Source: Leadbetterella sp031420365 (lineage in GTDB: Bacteria > Bacteroidota > Bacteroidia > Cytophagales > Spirosomataceae). Taken from it: DNA of 24,189 bases. Numbering within the stretch: position 1 is the first letter of the stretch; every line of letters begins with the position of its first letter. The position numbers and the translations under genes were made by a program. Positions 6,884 through 15,129 of this stretch are shown here, piece after piece. The stretch lies in NCBI GenBank assembly GCA_031420365.1, contig JANOMP010000012.1:1-24189 (forward strand), read 5' to 3'. The notes under the pieces were generated by a model. That model had not been told where the DNA came from and ran no database searches. It saw nothing but the letters and a program-made list of their open reading frames with translations.

Positions 6884-8074
6884 ATGCTTTACTCATTATT
6901 TTTATACCTAGACCAGGCATTTGATTTTCCAGGAGCAGGAGTTTTTCGATATATCTCTTTTCGATCAGCCGCTTCTACTATATTGTCATTATTGATAGCC
7001 GCCATTTATGGAAAACGTATCATAAAAAAGTTACAGAATTTACAAATAGGCGAAACGGTAAGAGATCTAGGTTTGCAAGGACAATCCGAGAAAAAAGGCA
7101 CTCCAACTATGGGTGGCTTTATCATTTTGGCTTCTTTATTAGTCCCTGTTTTTCTATTTGCAAAACTCGATAATGTTTACATTATTTTGCTTATAATAGC
7201 TACGATTTGGACCACCATGATAGGTTTTGCGGACGATTATATAAAAGTATTTAAAAAAGACAAAGAAGGACTAAAGGGAACTTTTAAAATTATTGGCCAG
7301 GTTGGTTTAGGTATAATTGTGGGTCTTACCTTGTATTATAATGAACATGTAAAAATACGGGTTTTTAGTGCCGGAAATTTCATTGATGTTCATTCTTTAA
7401 GCACTACAGTACCCTTTATAAAAAACAACGTTTTAGACTATTCTGTACTTTCCTCTTTTTTGCCCGAAAGCCTAGCTTGGCTACCTTATGTTTTTGTTTG
7501 TATTTTTATCATTACTGCGGTATCAAATGCCGCCAATATTACAGATGGTATAGACGGACTAGCCGCTGGAACCTCAGCAATTATTGGTCTTACCTTAGCA
7601 ATTTTTGCTTATTTGTCTGGAAATAAAGTTTTTGCAGAATACCTGAATATTATGTTAATACCCAATTCGGGAGAGGTGGTTATTTTTTGTGCTGCTTTTT
7701 TAGGAGCTTGCATCGGTTTTTTATGGTATAATGCTTATCCAGCATCGGTTTTTATGGGTGATACAGGAAGTTTAATGCTAGGAAGTGTTATTGCTACTTT
7801 GGCCTTGATTTTAAGAAAAGAATTGATGATTCCTCTAATGTGTGGAATTTTTCTGGCGGAAAACATCTCCGTTATTCTTCAAGTGTCTTACTTTAAATAC
7901 CAAAAAAGAAAAAATGGTTTAGAATATGCAAAAAGTAATCGTTTGTTTTTAATGTCCCCCTTGCATCACCATTATCAAAAAAAGGGGTATCATGAATCAA
8001 AAATTGTTACTAGGTTTTGGATTGTCGCTATTGTTTTGGCATTAGTAAGTATCGTAACTTTGAAATTAAGATAA
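6884..8074 (+). CDS. mraY: Phospho-N-acetylmuramoyl-pentapeptide transferase MraY
   Basis: MraY is an integral membrane enzyme that moves phospho-MurNAc-pentapeptide from UDP to undecaprenyl phosphate, making lipid I for peptidoglycan. I start it at the ATG at 6884 (396 residues), because MLYSLFLYL matches the usual N-terminus and the upstream TTG-started extension overlaps the putative promoter. Family marks are all present: GTPTMGGF after the first cytoplasmic loop, the aspartate pair in GFADDYIKVFK, NITDGIDGLAAG, FMGDTGSLMLG, and the MraY-specific histidine motif SPLHHHYQKKG, which separates it from WecA/TagO relatives. About ten hydrophobic segments are visible. It normally lies between murE and murD in the dcw cluster; here its left side is gene debris and its right neighbour is a peptidase. 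It may be a relocated sole copy or a second copy. The protein itself looks intact. Confidence 0.95.
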   Translation: MLYSLFLYLDQAFDFPGAGVFRYISFRSAASTILSLLIAAIYGKRIIKKLQNLQIGETVRDLGLQGQSEKKGTPTMGGFIILASLLVPVFLFAKLDNVYIILLIIATIWTTMIGFADDYIKVFKKDKEGLKGTFKIIGQVGLGIIVGLTLYYNEHVKIRVFSAGNFIDVHSLSTTVPFIKNNVLDYSVLSSFLPESLAWLPYVFVCIFIITAVSNAANITDGIDGLAAGTSAIIGLTLAIFAYLSGNKVFAEYLNIMLIPNSGEVVIFCAAFLGACIGFLWYNAYPASVFMGDTGSLMLGSVIATLALILRKELMIPLMCGIFLAENISVILQVSYFKYQKRKNGLEYAKSNRLFLMSPLHHHYQKKGYHESKIVTRFWIVAIVLALVSIVTLKLR

Positions 8075-8120
8075 TAATCCCTTTAATCTTTTTGAAAAAT
8101 AGTCTCTTTTAAAATAAAAT

Positions 8121-10907
8121 ATGAAATTTTTATTTCTTTTCATTTTCGCTTTTACTTATAATTCATTTTCTCAAAAACGGCCCTTAAGTCATAATGATTA
8201 CGACAGCTGGAATTCAATTTCAGAAACAAAAATAAGTAACAATGGCTATTGGGTTGTTTATAGCCTTTTGCCACAAGACGGTGATAGCAAAATGGTATTT
8301 TATCCATTAATGGGTAATGCAATAGATACTGTTTCTCGAGCATCTGATTTAAAGCTAAGTCAAGATTCTGAATGGGCAGTTTTTAAAATTTCCCCTTCAA
8401 AATCTCAAATTAAAAAAGCAAATTTGGCAAAAAAGAAAAAAGAGGATTTCCCTAAAGATTCTTTGGGCATTTACCAAATAAATAAACATGAATTAGAAAA
8501 AATAGCTAATGTAAAGTCTTTTATTTTTCCAGAAAACACAAACTCTTATTTATCAATTCTGCTAAACCCAGAAAAAGAGTTAAAGAAAGACACAAGCACA
8601 ATAGCAAAAAAAAAGAAACGCAAAATAGAATCAGATGAAAGTGGGAGCAAATTATTGCTTTTCAATTATTTAACCAAAGAACAAAAAACTTTTCCTTTTG
8701 TAAATCAATACCAAATGGATAAAACCGGGAAGCTAATAGTTTTCTCGACAACAGGAAATGACTCTACATTTTTAAGTGGCATTTATGCTTTTGACTTAAA
8801 TAGCGGTAATTTGAAAAACATTTTACGTTTAAAAGGGAATTTTAAATCTATAAATGTATCTGATGATGGCACACAATGGGCCATTGTTATAGATCCTGAT
8901 ACTACAAAAAAAGCATTGGTAAAAAATCATCAGTTGTGGTATTGGAAATCCGACATGGCTAGTGCTGAACTTCTGGCTGATTCAACAAAAATCCCCAATG
9001 CATTAAATTGGAAAGTTAGTGGTGATTATAACCCCAAATTTTCAAAAGATGGATCTAAACTATTTTTTGGCACCTATCCACAACCATTGTTAAAAGACAC
9101 CACTCGTTTAGAAGACGAAATAGTAAACTTAGATGTGTGGAATTGGCAAGATAAAATATTGATGCCACAACAATTGGCAAACTTAAAAAACGATTTAAAA
9201 AAAAGTTTTTTAGCAGTATATTCTACTTCTAATAAAAAAATTATTCCGTTAGCTTCTCTTGAAATACCTCAAATTATACAAAGCAAAGATGCCAATGAGG
9301 AAGTAGTTTTAGCGGTTTCTGATGAAAAATATTCTTCACAACATTGGTCATTTAATCCCCCATCAGATATTTATACGATTTCAACAAAAGATGGACAAGC
9401 AACACGAATTTTTGAAAATACAAGAATTACCAATTTAAGTATTTCGCCCGAGGGAAAATATGTGGTTTGGTACGCTTTACAAGATACTGCTTGGTATTGT
9501 TATCAAATTAGGAACAACAAAATTTTGAAACTTACCAACTCTAATAGCTTTTCAAATTATGCCGACAATGACACTCCAGATTATCCACAATCATATGGTA
9601 TGGCTGGGTGGACAAAAGAAGATGATAAAGTTTTAATTTATGATAAATACGACATTTGGAAATTTGACCCCAATAAAAATTCCGACATTAAAAAACTGAC
9701 CAACGGAAGGGAGAATAAAAGGAGGTATCGATACATTCAAACAGAAGAAAAAGAAACCGCAATTGATATAAGAAAAGCACTTCTATTACACATTTTTGAC
9801 GAAACCACAAAAGCTTCTGGTTATGCAACCTATACCGATTTTTATGAAAATAAGATTACATCTTTAATATTAGATAATTTTTCCTTTTCGTCTAAAGTAT
9901 GGAAAGCAAAAGATGCCAATGAAGTGGTTTTTACTAAAGAAGCTTTTGATACTTTTCCTGACTTACAAACCACCTCTGGTTTTGATTTTAAAGAAATGAG
10001 AAAAATAAGTAATGGAAACCCCCAACAACAAAATAGGACATGGGGAACAGCAGAACTAATAAAATGGAGAAATTTGGAAGGAATAGAATTAGAGGGTATA
10101 CTATATAAACCAGAGAATTTCGATAGCACAAAAAAATATCCAATGATTACTTATTTCTATGAAAAGATTTCGGATGAATTAAACAATTATATTGTCCCAC
10201 AACCAGCTAGAGCAAGTATAAACTTTTCTTATTATGCCAGCAATGGGTATGTGGTTTTTGTGCCAAACATTATCTACAAAAAGGGATATCCAGGGCCAAG
10301 TGCTTATGATTGTATAATGTCTGGCATAGTAAAGATTTTGGAAGGCAACTTTATTGACAAAACAAAATTGGGTATTCAAGGCCATAGCTGGGGAGGGTAT
10401 CAAACGGCCTATTTAATTACTAAAACTGATATTTTTGCCGCTGCAGAAGCTGGGGCACCAGTAGCAAACATGACCAGTGCATATGGTGGCATTAGATGGG
10501 AAACAGGCAACTCTCGTCAAGCAAATTACGAACTCACACAGTCTAGAATTGGAGCAACCCTTTGGGAAAAGCCCATGGTGTATATTGAAAATTCGCCATT
10601 ATTCTATTTGCCAAATATACAAACGCCATTACTAATGATGCACAACGACGGGGACGGTGCAGTGCCGTGGTATCAAGGCATTGAACTTTTTATGGGACTA
10701 AAAAGGCTCAATAAACCCGTGTGGATGATTAACTATAATGGTGAAAAACATGGGTTAACCCAAAGAAAAAACAGAATTGATTGGACTAACAGGATGTCAC
10801 AATATTTTAATCACTATTTAAAAAACGAACCCGCCCCAGAGTGGCTAACGAAAGGAATACCAGCCACTCAAAAGAGTTTAAATTATGGTTTAAAACTTAA
10901 CGAATAG
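8121..10907 (+). CDS. Exported S9 family (prolyl oligopeptidase-type) serine peptidase
   Basis: The 928-residue protein opens with a short signal peptide (about residues 1-17, ending NSFSQ), so it acts in the periplasm or at the surface. The first 600 or so residues have the repeated short blades of a beta-propeller (motifs such as LSISPEGKYVVWYAL and FSKDGSKLFF), and the last 270 form an alpha/beta hydrolase domain. The catalytic triad can be read: Ser756 in GHSWGGY, Asp845 in HNDGDGAVPW, and His877 in GEKHGL. This is the layout of the prolyl oligopeptidase/DPP-IV family, which cleaves short peptides, often after proline or alanine. Two lysine-rich insertions (near residues 95-110 and 160-170) probably lie in propeller loops. 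The gene follows mraY by 46 bases and may be co-transcribed with it and with the channel gene behind it. The exact substrate is not predictable. Confidence 0.92.
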   Translation: MKFLFLFIFAFTYNSFSQKRPLSHNDYDSWNSISETKISNNGYWVVYSLLPQDGDSKMVFYPLMGNAIDTVSRASDLKLSQDSEWAVFKISPSKSQIKKANLAKKKKEDFPKDSLGIYQINKHELEKIANVKSFIFPENTNSYLSILLNPEKELKKDTSTIAKKKKRKIESDESGSKLLLFNYLTKEQKTFPFVNQYQMDKTGKLIVFSTTGNDSTFLSGIYAFDLNSGNLKNILRLKGNFKSINVSDDGTQWAIVIDPDTTKKALVKNHQLWYWKSDMASAELLADSTKIPNALNWKVSGDYNPKFSKDGSKLFFGTYPQPLLKDTTRLEDEIVNLDVWNWQDKILMPQQLANLKNDLKKSFLAVYSTSNKKIIPLASLEIPQIIQSKDANEEVVLAVSDEKYSSQHWSFNPPSDIYTISTKDGQATRIFENTRITNLSISPEGKYVVWYALQDTAWYCYQIRNNKILKLTNSNSFSNYADNDTPDYPQSYGMAGWTKEDDKVLIYDKYDIWKFDPNKNSDIKKLTNGRENKRRYRYIQTEEKETAIDIRKALLLHIFDETTKASGYATYTDFYENKITSLILDNFSFSSKVWKAKDANEVVFTKEAFDTFPDLQTTSGFDFKEMRKISNGNPQQQNRTWGTAELIKWRNLEGIELEGILYKPENFDSTKKYPMITYFYEKISDELNNYIVPQPARASINFSYYASNGYVVFVPNIIYKKGYPGPSAYDCIMSGIVKILEGNFIDKTKLGIQGHSWGGYQTAYLITKTDIFAAAEAGAPVANMTSAYGGIRWETGNSRQANYELTQSRIGATLWEKPMVYIENSPLFYLPNIQTPLLMMHNDGDGAVPWYQGIELFMGLKRLNKPVWMINYNGEKHGLTQRKNRIDWTNRMSQYFNHYLKNEPAPEWLTKGIPATQKSLNYGLKLNE

Positions 10908-10914
10908 CACTATA

Positions 10915-11739
10915 TTGGAAAATTCCATCAGAAATAAAGTATATTACGCCTTAGAGATTAAATATGCTCATAAAAAAGGCATTAGTTTTGTCTTAAATAT
11001 TGCTCTTTCTGTCCTTATTTTTCTTAACTCAATTGCCATTGTTCTAAATACAGTTTCTTCTTTTTCAAACACTTATCATCATATATTTTTTGATTTTGAG
11101 CTTTTCTCTGTATTCATTTTTACAATAGAATATTTGCTTCGTGTTTGGGTGTGTGTAGAGAAAAAAGGCTATGGCCATCCAATATTTGGAAGACTAAAAT
11201 TCATTTTTTCTTTTTGGGGCTTAGTAGACTTGCTTGCCATTCTTCCTTTTTATGTTTCTATGTTTACAACTGATTTTGGAGTAGTGCGAATGCTTAGGTT
11301 GCTAAGAATCTTAAGGCTTTTTAGAACAAGTAGGTACTTTCATGCATTTAAGGTGATAAATAACGTAATTCAAAAAAAGAGGGAGGAACTTATTTTAAGC
11401 TTTTCTTTTATCTTTTTCCTTATGATAATTTCAAGTTCTTTGATGTATTATATTGAGCATTCTGTACAGCCAAACACATTTAGTAGCATTCCAGCGGCTC
11501 TATGGTGGGGAGTAAATTTCATGACAACGGGAAATGGAGATATTTATCCTATTACTAAATTTGGCAAATTATTGGGGGCATTTGTTGCTATTTGCGGAGT
11601 TTCTCTTTTTGCATTACCTGCCGGTATTTTAGCATCTGGCTTTAATGAACATATAAAGGGGTATCAAGATGGAAAAGTAAAATGCCCATATTGCCATACT
11701 GAATATTATTTATCAGAAAAACATACGCATAAAGATTAA
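10915..11739 (+). CDS. Voltage-sensor-type cation (potassium-like) channel
   Basis: The 274-residue protein has the six-helix plan of a voltage-gated potassium channel subunit, four of which would form a pore in the inner membrane. The fourth helix is a clear voltage sensor, with Arg at 125, 128, 131, 134 and 137 (RMLRLLRILRLFR). The pore loop (AALWWGVNFM) runs into the filter TTGNGD (204-209), where potassium channels usually read T-V-G-Y-G-D: Val and Tyr are replaced, with Asn207 at the Tyr position. The C-terminus carries CPYC plus several histidines (KCPYCHTEYYLSEKHTH), possibly a small metal site. No ATG is available in a sensible place; TTG at 10915, seven bases after the peptidase stop, gives a normal N-terminus and suggests coupling to that gene. 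Fold confidence is high; potassium selectivity is uncertain. Confidence 0.88.
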   Translation: MENSIRNKVYYALEIKYAHKKGISFVLNIALSVLIFLNSIAIVLNTVSSFSNTYHHIFFDFELFSVFIFTIEYLLRVWVCVEKKGYGHPIFGRLKFIFSFWGLVDLLAILPFYVSMFTTDFGVVRMLRLLRILRLFRTSRYFHAFKVINNVIQKKREELILSFSFIFFLMIISSSLMYYIEHSVQPNTFSSIPAALWWGVNFMTTGNGDIYPITKFGKLLGAFVAICGVSLFALPAGILASGFNEHIKGYQDGKVKCPYCHTEYYLSEKHTHKD

Positions 11740-11811
11740 TATTTTATTCTTATTTTTACCTATAAGTTTCTATGGTTGTATTAAAAACAACAATTAGTAA
11801 TTGTACTTAAC

Positions 11812-11844
11812 TCAACCACTATGCACTGAAAGTGCATAGGTTGA
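11812..11844. repeat. Palindrome copy 1 (GCACT/AGTGC core)
   Basis: TCAACC (11812-11817) pairs with GGTTGA (11839-11844) and TATGCAC (11820-11826) pairs with GTGCATA (11832-11838), with a 2-nt bulge and 5-nt loop. The core GCACTGAAAGTGCATAG recurs, as GCACTAAAGTGCATAG, in copy 2 at 11949-11983. An A-run follows at once, so on the minus strand a T-run precedes the stem. Confidence 0.65.
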
Positions 11845-11852
11845 AAAAAAAA

Positions 11853-11867
11853 GGGAATGAAATTCCC
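11853..11867. repeat. Small hairpin GGGAAT/ATTCCC
   Basis: A 6-bp stem with GAA loop directly follows the A-run after palindrome copy 1. It may belong to the same compound element. It has no other visible role. Confidence 0.5.
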
Positions 11868-11948
11868 TCCGTAATATCTGGTAATAGTTGAAAATGTTGA
11901 GTTTGTAAATCATTATAACAACAGTAATTCTAACTTAAAATATTTGTA

Positions 11949-11983
11949 GAAACTGAAAGTCTTGCACTAAAGTGCATAGTTTC
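11949..11983. repeat. Palindrome copy 2 (GCACT/AGTGC core)
   Basis: GAAACT (11949-11954) pairs with AGTTTC (11978-11983), and inside it GCACT (11964-11968) pairs with AGTGC (11971-11975). It shares GCACT, AAAGTGCATAG and the following TT with copy 1, about 140 bases to the left, which suggests two diverged members of one palindromic repeat family. Confidence 0.6.
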
Positions 11984-12171
11984 AATTAACGAATAAGACC
12001 AATAAACTTTTTAAATGCTTGATTTTATTGATACGATTTTGACTTTTTGCTGACTTTGTTTTTTCTCTGAACCTTTCAATAAATCATACTTTTTATTAAT
12101 TTATATAATGAAATATCTTTTTATTCCAACCATTCCGATATTTTCTGTATCTACATATAAATTTCATTGAT

Positions 12172-12597
12172 ATGATCCGTTTAACATTTGTCCTCTTTCT
12201 TATAATATTATCTGCTTCAAAGTGCGTTTCAGACATAAATCCTGAATGGTCGAAATTGAACGGAAATTGGAAGTTGTACAAGATCATAAATGGATTTCGG
12301 GCTCCAAACAGCCCCGCTGATCAAGAACCAAAAAATATAGAAATTATCGAAATAGACGCTCAAGAAAAATATTTAATAAGAAAAATTAATGGGGTTATTA
12401 AAGAAAAAACTAAAATTAATTTAAGCAATATCCCTGATGGCTCACCAAATGGACGTCTTTCTTTAGTGTTTTTAGAAAGTGATACCTATTCTTTTTTGGA
12501 AATTGATGAATCAAAAGGCGAAATAAGCCTTTATGAAAAATGCCCAATTGGTGCAGTTTTAGCAGATGGAAACACTTATTTTTATAAGAAAATGTGA
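12172..12597 (+). CDS. Small exported protein, possibly lipocalin-like
   Basis: I do not recognise a specific family member. The 141-residue product starts with a hydrophobic export signal (about residues 1-17, MIRLTFVLFLIILSASKC). Cys18 might be lipid-modified, but the Lys just before it is unusual for a lipobox, so cleavage by signal peptidase I is equally possible. The mature part begins INPEWSKLNGNWKLYKI, followed by alternating short strands and ending in DGNTYFYKKM. A Gly-x-Trp near the start of a small all-beta domain is the pattern of lipocalin-like domains seen in many exported Bacteroidota proteins. The gene stands alone between two non-coding gaps, with no operon partner. That it is a real gene is supported by the signal peptide and normal codon use; its function is unknown. 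Confidence 0.7.
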   Translation: MIRLTFVLFLIILSASKCVSDINPEWSKLNGNWKLYKIINGFRAPNSPADQEPKNIEIIEIDAQEKYLIRKINGVIKEKTKINLSNIPDGSPNGRLSLVFLESDTYSFLEIDESKGEISLYEKCPIGAVLADGNTYFYKKM

Positions 12598-12815
12598 TTT
12601 TCGAAAAATAGTATTCATCAAAAAAACCGATAGCCCATTTGGTTACAGATTTAGTATAAACAAATAATCTTGGTGAATAACTGCTTCCAAAAATTAATAT
12701 TATTTTAATTTCTATATATTAAATAAGTATTGGGTGCACAATAATAAACATATTCCAATTGTTGCGTTTTTTTTAAATATTTCTCTTTACCTTTAATAAA
12801 AATCAACCATTAAAA

Positions 12816-15128
12816 ATGAAGTTCAAATATTTACTTTCTTTAGGGGTAGGTATTTATATCCTTTCTTTATCCCAATTTTCTTGTTCTGAATCATCTGGAC
12901 AAGGTTCCGGAATTCCAGACGAAATCGATTATAACTATCATATTCGGCCCATATTGGCAGATAATTGTTTTGCTTGTCATGGCCCAGATGCTAAAAAAAG
13001 GAAAGCAGGCCTACGGCTTGATATTGCCGAAGAAGCCTATAAAGCCTTAAAAGAAAATCCAGGAAAACATGCTTTAGTGCCAAAAAAGCCAAAATCATCA
13101 GAGGTATATTTGAGAATAATTTCCGAGGATCCTGAATTAAAAATGCCCCCCATTGACTCCAAATTACATCTCACAGAAACCCAAATTGAAATCTTGGAGA
13201 AATGGATTAAGCAAGGAGCTGTTTATAAACCACATTGGGCATTTTTGTTGCCAAAAAAAATCAAGCTTCCAGAAATTGATGATAGTGATTGGACAAAAAA
13301 CGAAATTGATTTCTTCATTCTAGAAAAACTAGAAAAAACAGGATTCAAGCCAAACGAACAAGCAGACAAAGAAAGTTTATTGAAAAGACTTTCATTAGAT
13401 TTAAATGGAATGCCTCCCAATATTAAGCAAATGGATGATTTCCAGACTAATGAAAAAGATGGTGCTTATGAAAACCTAGTAGATCAATTTTTGGAAAGCC
13501 CAAAATACGGTGAAAAAATGGCAGTTTATTGGATGGATATTGCCCGTTTTGCAGATTCACATGGCTTTCAAGACGATAGCTATCGTAGTCAATGGCCATG
13601 GAGAGATTGGGTGATAAATGCCTATAACAAAAACATGCCCTACAACCAGTTTGTTACAATGCAATTAGCGGGAGACCTTATGCCCAAAGCCACAAAAGAA
13701 AACATTTTAGCCACCGCATTTAACCGCAACCATAAAATTACAGAGGAAGGAGGTATTGTAGATGAAGAATATAGAGTATCCTATGTGGCAGATAGAACGA
13801 ATACTTTTAGCAAAGCATTTCTAGGCATGACTATGGAGTGTGCTGCCTGTCATGATCATAAATATGACCCCGTGACTCAGAAAAACTATTATCAGCTTTT
13901 TTCCTTTTTTAATAATATTTCTGAAAAAGGAATTGAGTCATCTGTAGGCGGTCCTGAAACTTACGCCAAAAAGCCTTTCATTAAAATCACGAAAGGGGAA
14001 GTGGACTCTTTATTGCACTTTATTAACAAAAAAGACACAACAGAGCTCATTGTTTCAGTAATGGGAGAGCTCGACAGCATTCGTCCAACACACATACTTG
14101 AAAGAGGGGCCTACGATAAATTAGGGGCTTTGGTATTTCCACAAACTCCTGAATCTATATTGCCTTTTAATTCAAAATATCCCAAAAATCGATTGGGCCT
14201 TAGCCAATGGCTTTTCGATAAAAAAAATCCACTTACTGCACGCGTCCTTATAAACCAAATCTGGCAAGAATTTTTTGGAAAAGGATTAGTAAAAACTCCT
14301 GGCGATTTTGGCACCCAGGGCTCATTGCCAAGCCATCCAGAATTATTAGACTGGCTTGCTGTAGATTTTATGGAAAACGGCTGGAATATCAAACGCTTGG
14401 TTCGACAAATCGTAACTTCTGCAACTTACCAACAATCGGCGGCAGTTTCTAATGAAAACTATTCCAAGGATCCAGAAAACATTCTTTTGTCTCGAGCTCC
14501 AAGATTTAGAATAAAAGCCGAGTTTATTAGAGATGTAATATTGGCAAGTAGTGGCTTGCTAAATACAACAATTGGTGGCCCAAGCATGAAACCCTATCAG
14601 CCAGAGGGATTATGGGAAGGTGCTACCTCGGGCCGTGGAATTCTTTCCATGTATAAACAAGACCACGGTTATGACTTATATCGAAGAGGCCTTTATAACT
14701 TTATAAAACGAACTGTTCCTCCGCCTTATATGACAATATTTGATGGGAGCAATCGAGATCAATGTCAAGTGGAAAGGTTATCCACCAATACCCCCTTACA
14801 AGCACTTGTCATGATGAACGACCCAACGCTTTTAGAGGCATCACGGGTATTAGCGTTCGAGCTTTTAGAAACCAAAATACCGGTAAAAGACAAAATATTT
14901 AAGGCATTTAGGATGATTGTTTGTAGAAAGCCCAACGAAAAAGAACTCTTACTTTTGAACAATTATTATGATTTTCAAAAGAAAACTCTTACCAAAAAAG
15001 ACGCTGAAAAACTTTTAAAAGTCGGAGAATATAATACTAAAGAATATTTAGACAAGCAAAGTTTAGCAGCTATGATGCAAGTCATTTCAACAATATATAA
15101 TTTGGAAGAAACTTTTTCAAAGACATAA
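12816..15128 (+). CDS. Planctomycete-type cytochrome c / DUF1549 / DUF1553 protein
   Basis: The 770-residue protein has a signal peptide ending near Cys23 (probable lipoprotein, although the lipobox is not classical). A PSCyt1 cytochrome c domain follows: heme motif CFACH (Cys51, Cys54, His55) and a likely axial Met110 in LKMPP. Next comes DUF1549 (about 160-365), which ends with a second CxxCH in ECAACHDHKYDP (342-350), then DUF1553 (about 455-720) with hallmark GGPSMKPYQPEGLWE and RLSTNTPLQALVMMNDP. Length is at the short end for the family because no LamG or other insert is present. Such proteins are almost always followed by a DUF1501 gene; here the stop and the next ATG are separated by one base. 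They are thought to be extracytoplasmic and are often near polysaccharide-degrading genes, but no biochemical role is established to my knowledge. Two hemes are expected at most; the second motif may bind metal instead. Confidence 0.93.
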   Translation: MKFKYLLSLGVGIYILSLSQFSCSESSGQGSGIPDEIDYNYHIRPILADNCFACHGPDAKKRKAGLRLDIAEEAYKALKENPGKHALVPKKPKSSEVYLRIISEDPELKMPPIDSKLHLTETQIEILEKWIKQGAVYKPHWAFLLPKKIKLPEIDDSDWTKNEIDFFILEKLEKTGFKPNEQADKESLLKRLSLDLNGMPPNIKQMDDFQTNEKDGAYENLVDQFLESPKYGEKMAVYWMDIARFADSHGFQDDSYRSQWPWRDWVINAYNKNMPYNQFVTMQLAGDLMPKATKENILATAFNRNHKITEEGGIVDEEYRVSYVADRTNTFSKAFLGMTMECAACHDHKYDPVTQKNYYQLFSFFNNISEKGIESSVGGPETYAKKPFIKITKGEVDSLLHFINKKDTTELIVSVMGELDSIRPTHILERGAYDKLGALVFPQTPESILPFNSKYPKNRLGLSQWLFDKKNPLTARVLINQIWQEFFGKGLVKTPGDFGTQGSLPSHPELLDWLAVDFMENGWNIKRLVRQIVTSATYQQSAAVSNENYSKDPENILLSRAPRFRIKAEFIRDVILASSGLLNTTIGGPSMKPYQPEGLWEGATSGRGILSMYKQDHGYDLYRRGLYNFIKRTVPPPYMTIFDGSNRDQCQVERLSTNTPLQALVMMNDPTLLEASRVLAFELLETKIPVKDKIFKAFRMIVCRKPNEKELLLLNNYYDFQKKTLTKKDAEKLLKVGEYNTKEYLDKQSLAAMMQVISTIYNLEETFSKT

Positions 15129-15129
15129 A

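Larger units (their letters stand above)
11740..12171. other. Non-coding gap with several hairpins
   Basis: No gene is supported over these 432 bases. It contains four short palindromes: ACAATTA/TAATTGT at 11790-11804, a bulged stem at 11812-11844, GGGAAT/ATTCCC at 11853-11867, and a nested stem at 11949-11983. The second and fourth share a GCACT...AGTGCATAG core. None is followed by a clean T-run on the plus strand, so none is a textbook terminator for the channel gene. Confidence 0.7.

Noticed and set aside
12611..12679. Inverted repeat TATTCATCAA / TTGGTGAATA
   Set aside because: Nine of ten positions with a 50-base gap in AT-rich DNA is close to what chance gives.
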